Source: Trigonopsis variabilis (taxonomy: Eukaryota; Ascomycota; Trigonopsidomycetes; Trigonopsidales; Trigonopsidaceae). From it: 64,000 nucleotides of DNA. The stretch's first letter is position 1. Every line of letters starts with the position of its first letter. The notes beneath the pieces are model-generated. The model worked only from the letters and a program-made list of their open reading frames with translations, had not been told where the DNA came from and did no database searches. The position numbers and the translations under genes were made by a program. This document shows, piece by piece, positions 61,470 to 64,000 of this stretch. The stretch lies in contig PPXM03000013.1 of the NCBI GenBank assembly GCA_003707065.3, forward strand, positions 101,357 to 165,356, read 5' to 3'.

Positions 61470-63320
61470 ATGTTTGCTATTGAACTTTTGCTTGCCGCAA
61501 TCATTGTTTTTGCGGGACTCGTTCAAGCTGCTTTGCCTCTTCCTGGGACAACGGCTTTCGATATCACTGGAATATTTAGCTATAAAATTGGTTCATCTAG
61601 TGATGTATATGTTTACCCTTATTATGGTGTTCAGCCTTCGGGATACAAGTATCTTATCCTTTCTCCGGATCCCAATCTAGATCTGACTTCACATGTGGCC
61701 TCGGGTCCTCTCTATTCGTTCTATTATGAAGACGGTGAGAACTCAAAAATACAAACATGCACAAATAGCGCCTGTTCCTCGAGTCTTGGTTACTGGGTTT
61801 TTGATCCCTTAAAAGGCTTGCTTCAGGTGGATGCAACAGACCCTGATGATTCAGCCTCAATAGTAAAAGTCGCCAATACAAATTATGTTACATACAAAGG
61901 TAATCGTGATCTTACGATTTGTTATCTTTCTGATTACAACATATACGTTCCTTCAACTCCTGGAAGCGATTGTACTGCATTGTGGGGCCTAGGCCATACC
62001 AACGACGACTTGCCAAATATCTTTGTTCAATATTATACACCGGTCTCGTCGTCATTTGCTTCGTCTAGCACTCCTGCTTCGTCTAGTATTGTTGCCTCAT
62101 CTAGCACAGTTGCTTCGCCTAGTTCTGTTGTCTCGCCTGGTGCCCCTGGTTCCTCCAGTGCGATTGTCTCGTCTAATACTATTGTTTCATCTAGCGCCCC
62201 TGGTTCCTCCAGTGCTATTGTCTCAATGAGTGTTGCTCGTTCGTCCAGTGATGCTGCCTCCTACAGCGCTGCTGGCTCTAGCGCTCCTGGGTCTTCCGGC
62301 TCTGTGGTCTCAACTAGTGTTGCTGTTTCGTCTACTGCCGCTATTTCCTCTAATATAGCTGCCTCTAGTGCTGCTGGTTCTTCTATTGCTGCTGGTGCCT
62401 CTAGTATTGCTGGTGCCTCTAGTATTGCTGGTGCCTCTAGTATTGCTGGTGCCTCTAGTATTGCTGGTGCCTCTAGTATTGCTGGTGTCTCTAGTGCTGG
62501 TGTCTCTAGTATTGCTGGTGTCTCTAGTATTGCTGGTGTCTCTAGTATTGCTGGTGTCTCTAGTGCTGGTGTCTCTAGAGCTGCTGGTTCCTCTAATGTT
62601 GCTGGTTCCTCCGGCACTGTTGTTTTCTCCAATGTTCCTGTTTCGTCGAGAACTGCGCATTCAAGCGCTATTTTCTCACCTCGTGCTAGCAGTTCAGTCG
62701 CAATCCTTCTTTCGGCTCTTTCCTCTTTTCATTCCAGGTCCACTGCGGTTTCAAGTACTGGCCCATACACAACCACGGTGATAGCTGATACTACTTACAC
62801 GATTCCCTGTAAAGAGTGCACAAAGACGAGAGCTGTTTCCCCAGGACATACTGTGACTGTTATTAATGGAGTTACTGTGACTGTTCCTTGCTCAACTGCT
62901 GAGACAGCCATTCCCTCAGGACATACTGTGACTGTTGTTAATGGAGTTACTGTAACTGTTCCTTGTTCATCTGACGAGACAGCTGGCCCCTGCTCACCTG
63001 TTGAGACAACCGTTCCCTCGGGATATACTGTGACTGTCGTTAATGGAATTACCGTGACAGTTCCCTGCTCGACTGCCGCTATTAGCACTGGTGCCACTAC
63101 TTCTCTTTCCGGTAATGACGGAGCTAAGGGCTCAAATACTAGCCATATTGCTGCCAATGAGTCCAATGCAGCTGTCAAATCTGGCTCAGGAACATCCCTT
63201 AGCCAACCTAAGGAGACCTCGACAGCTCCTTCTGAGCATGGCGAGTATTTGGGTTCAGCTTCTCGAAGCTCTTTTTCTCGGTTATCCTTGATGGTTCTCC
63301 CATTGTTAACTTTTTTTTGA
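61470..63320 (+). CDS. Ser-rich, repeat-containing GPI-anchored wall protein (adhesin-like)
   Basis: Cell-surface glycoprotein, 616 residues, intronless. The signal peptide is about residues 1-20 (cleavage near LVQAA). An N-terminal globular region of about 190 residues follows, with paired cysteines (TCTNSACSSSLG, TICYLS, SDCTALWG), Tyr-rich, of no family I recognise. Next is a long Ser/Ala/Val/Gly region (about 195-430) with an 18-nt tandem array, likely O-mannosylated. Then three copies of a roughly 25-residue unit (GHTVTVVNGVTVTVPCS) and a C-terminal GPI signal (SLMVLPLLTFF). The layout of folded head, repeat stalk and GPI anchor is that of fungal adhesins and flocculins. Repeat number is expected to vary between strains. 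Ligand unknown. Confidence 0.88.
   Translation: MFAIELLLAAIIVFAGLVQAALPLPGTTAFDITGIFSYKIGSSSDVYVYPYYGVQPSGYKYLILSPDPNLDLTSHVASGPLYSFYYEDGENSKIQTCTNSACSSSLGYWVFDPLKGLLQVDATDPDDSASIVKVANTNYVTYKGNRDLTICYLSDYNIYVPSTPGSDCTALWGLGHTNDDLPNIFVQYYTPVSSSFASSSTPASSSIVASSSTVASPSSVVSPGAPGSSSAIVSSNTIVSSSAPGSSSAIVSMSVARSSSDAASYSAAGSSAPGSSGSVVSTSVAVSSTAAISSNIAASSAAGSSIAAGASSIAGASSIAGASSIAGASSIAGASSIAGVSSAGVSSIAGVSSIAGVSSIAGVSSAGVSRAAGSSNVAGSSGTVVFSNVPVSSRTAHSSAIFSPRASSSVAILLSALSSFHSRSTAVSSTGPYTTTVIADTTYTIPCKECTKTRAVSPGHTVTVINGVTVTVPCSTAETAIPSGHTVTVVNGVTVTVPCSSDETAGPCSPVETTVPSGYTVTVVNGITVTVPCSTAAISTGATTSLSGNDGAKGSNTSHIAANESNAAVKSGSGTSLSQPKETSTAPSEHGEYLGSASRSSFSRLSLMVLPLLTFF
62391..62576 (+). repeat. 18-nt in-frame minisatellite in the wall-protein gene
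   Basis: Unit GCTGGTGCCTCTAGTATT (Ala-Gly-Ala-Ser-Ser-Ile), first five copies with GCC then several with GTC (Val), interspersed with 15-nt units lacking the Ile codon. The block order suggests spread by slippage or unequal exchange of a single mutated unit. Confidence 0.9.
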
Positions 63321-64000
63321 GCCTGGCCTTAGCCTCAAGTCATATGCTTCTCTTCTTGTTATTTTACTAACTTCTGGTGGCAGATCTGAATTCCCGCATG
63401 GCTGAACAGGCATGACTATGTCATGAAGAATTTTTTTCCCAATTTGTACGTTTAAATATTTATGTCAATTAATCTTCTGACATTTTATCTTGCTGACCTT
63501 AGAATCCAGATAGTGTCATGTGGTGGAGTATAAATAGGGCACTTGGCATATAGTAGATAGCTATTAAAATACTCCTGACAAAAGTACGAAGATCTACCCA
63601 TGCGAGCAAATCGGTAATCCTGATTTAAACAAACAAGAAATGAGAAGACACTCGATATCTAGCAGTATCGACATTTAACGCTTCACTTTACTAGAGGTCT
63701 TTTGTTCTAGCTTAAAACAAAGTAGTAGGTCACAAGAATGAATCCTCTTTGGCAGCCCTTTAGATTGTAGACAATGTTGAGATGCGGGATGGATAGCGTA
63801 CATTACAGGGCCTATGAAGGGATGGATACCAAAGTAGCTGGGGTTTGCGAGCACTTGTCGGTCTGGACAGGCTTCCTATCAGCGATCCATTTATTAAGCC
63901 ATTAAATCAACACTAGAGTAGAATTAGTAATAGATTCAACCCAGCATGAGATGCAAGTGCAGTCAGCAGAACGCGTGTGATCTTCGTCGGTATCTGTAAC
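63321..64000. other. Right-edge non-coding stretch
   Basis: No coding region seen. A clean TATAAATA at 63529-63536 could belong to a promoter for a gene starting beyond the window, but no usable ATG with a long frame follows within it. Confidence 0.35.

Noticed and set aside
62391-62576. Regularly spaced repeats that could suggest a CRISPR array
   Set aside because: Units are contiguous, have no unique spacers and lie in frame inside a fungal wall-protein gene.
62261-62660. Long antisense and alternative-frame ORFs (Glu/Thr/Pro or Leu/Val repeats)
   Set aside because: They arise because an 18-nt repeat lacking stops is open in several frames; the sense frame has the signal peptide and GPI signal.
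1-64000. Secondary-metabolite cluster (PKS, NRPS or terpene synthase)
   Set aside because: No backbone synthase motifs were found in any frame despite the many oxidoreductases, transporters and zinc-cluster factors.

Overview
This is ascomycete nuclear DNA. Of 31 genes called, 14 carry spliceosomal introns (29 in total, all 33-46 nt, usually GTAAG/GTGAG donors with a CTAAC-like branch site close to the acceptor). There are many Zn2Cys6 regulators, Dal5-type MFS permeases and GPI-anchored wall proteins, and CTG reads as leucine where conserved residues can be checked. Very short introns with yeast-like branch sites, combined with a filamentous-style catabolic repertoire, suggest an early-diverging yeast such as a Lipomyces relative. 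That is inference; the sequence does not settle it. || 0-17 kb is a nitrogen-scavenging cluster. It holds a hydantoinase/dihydropyrimidinase (cut by the left edge), a RidA enamine deaminase, an N-carbamoyl-D-amino-acid amidohydrolase, an NCS1 permease, a PuuE-like cyclic-amide hydrolase, a formamidase, a DUR3 urea transporter, a Dal81/TamA-like Zn2Cys6 regulator and a Dal5-family permease. The housekeeping gene TAD3 sits inside it. Almost every promoter carries GATAAG sites, and the formamidase/DUR3 promoter carries two copies of a CCG/CGG palindrome. Together the genes could import a cyclic ureide, open the ring, remove the carbamoyl group and use the released urea, formamide or ammonia. || 17-38 kb looks like a catabolic or xenobiotic region: an SDR, a Zn2Cys6 factor, an aldo/keto reductase, a glutathione transferase, a Baeyer-Villiger monooxygenase, four Dal5-family transporters and an unusual regulator with two tandem Zn2Cys6 domains. 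|| 40-49 kb holds a GRE2-like reductase, a second Dal81/TamA-like regulator, another Dal5-family transporter, an HSL-type alpha/beta hydrolase and a frameshifted GFA-family gene. || 50-64 kb is gene-poor. It holds a GC-rich, intronless, bacterial-looking oxidoreductase, a CFEM GPI protein, a DHA1 transporter, a small acidic secreted protein, an FMN-dependent 2-hydroxyacid oxidase and a repeat-rich GPI wall protein. No rRNA, convincing tRNA, CRISPR array or intact transposon was seen.
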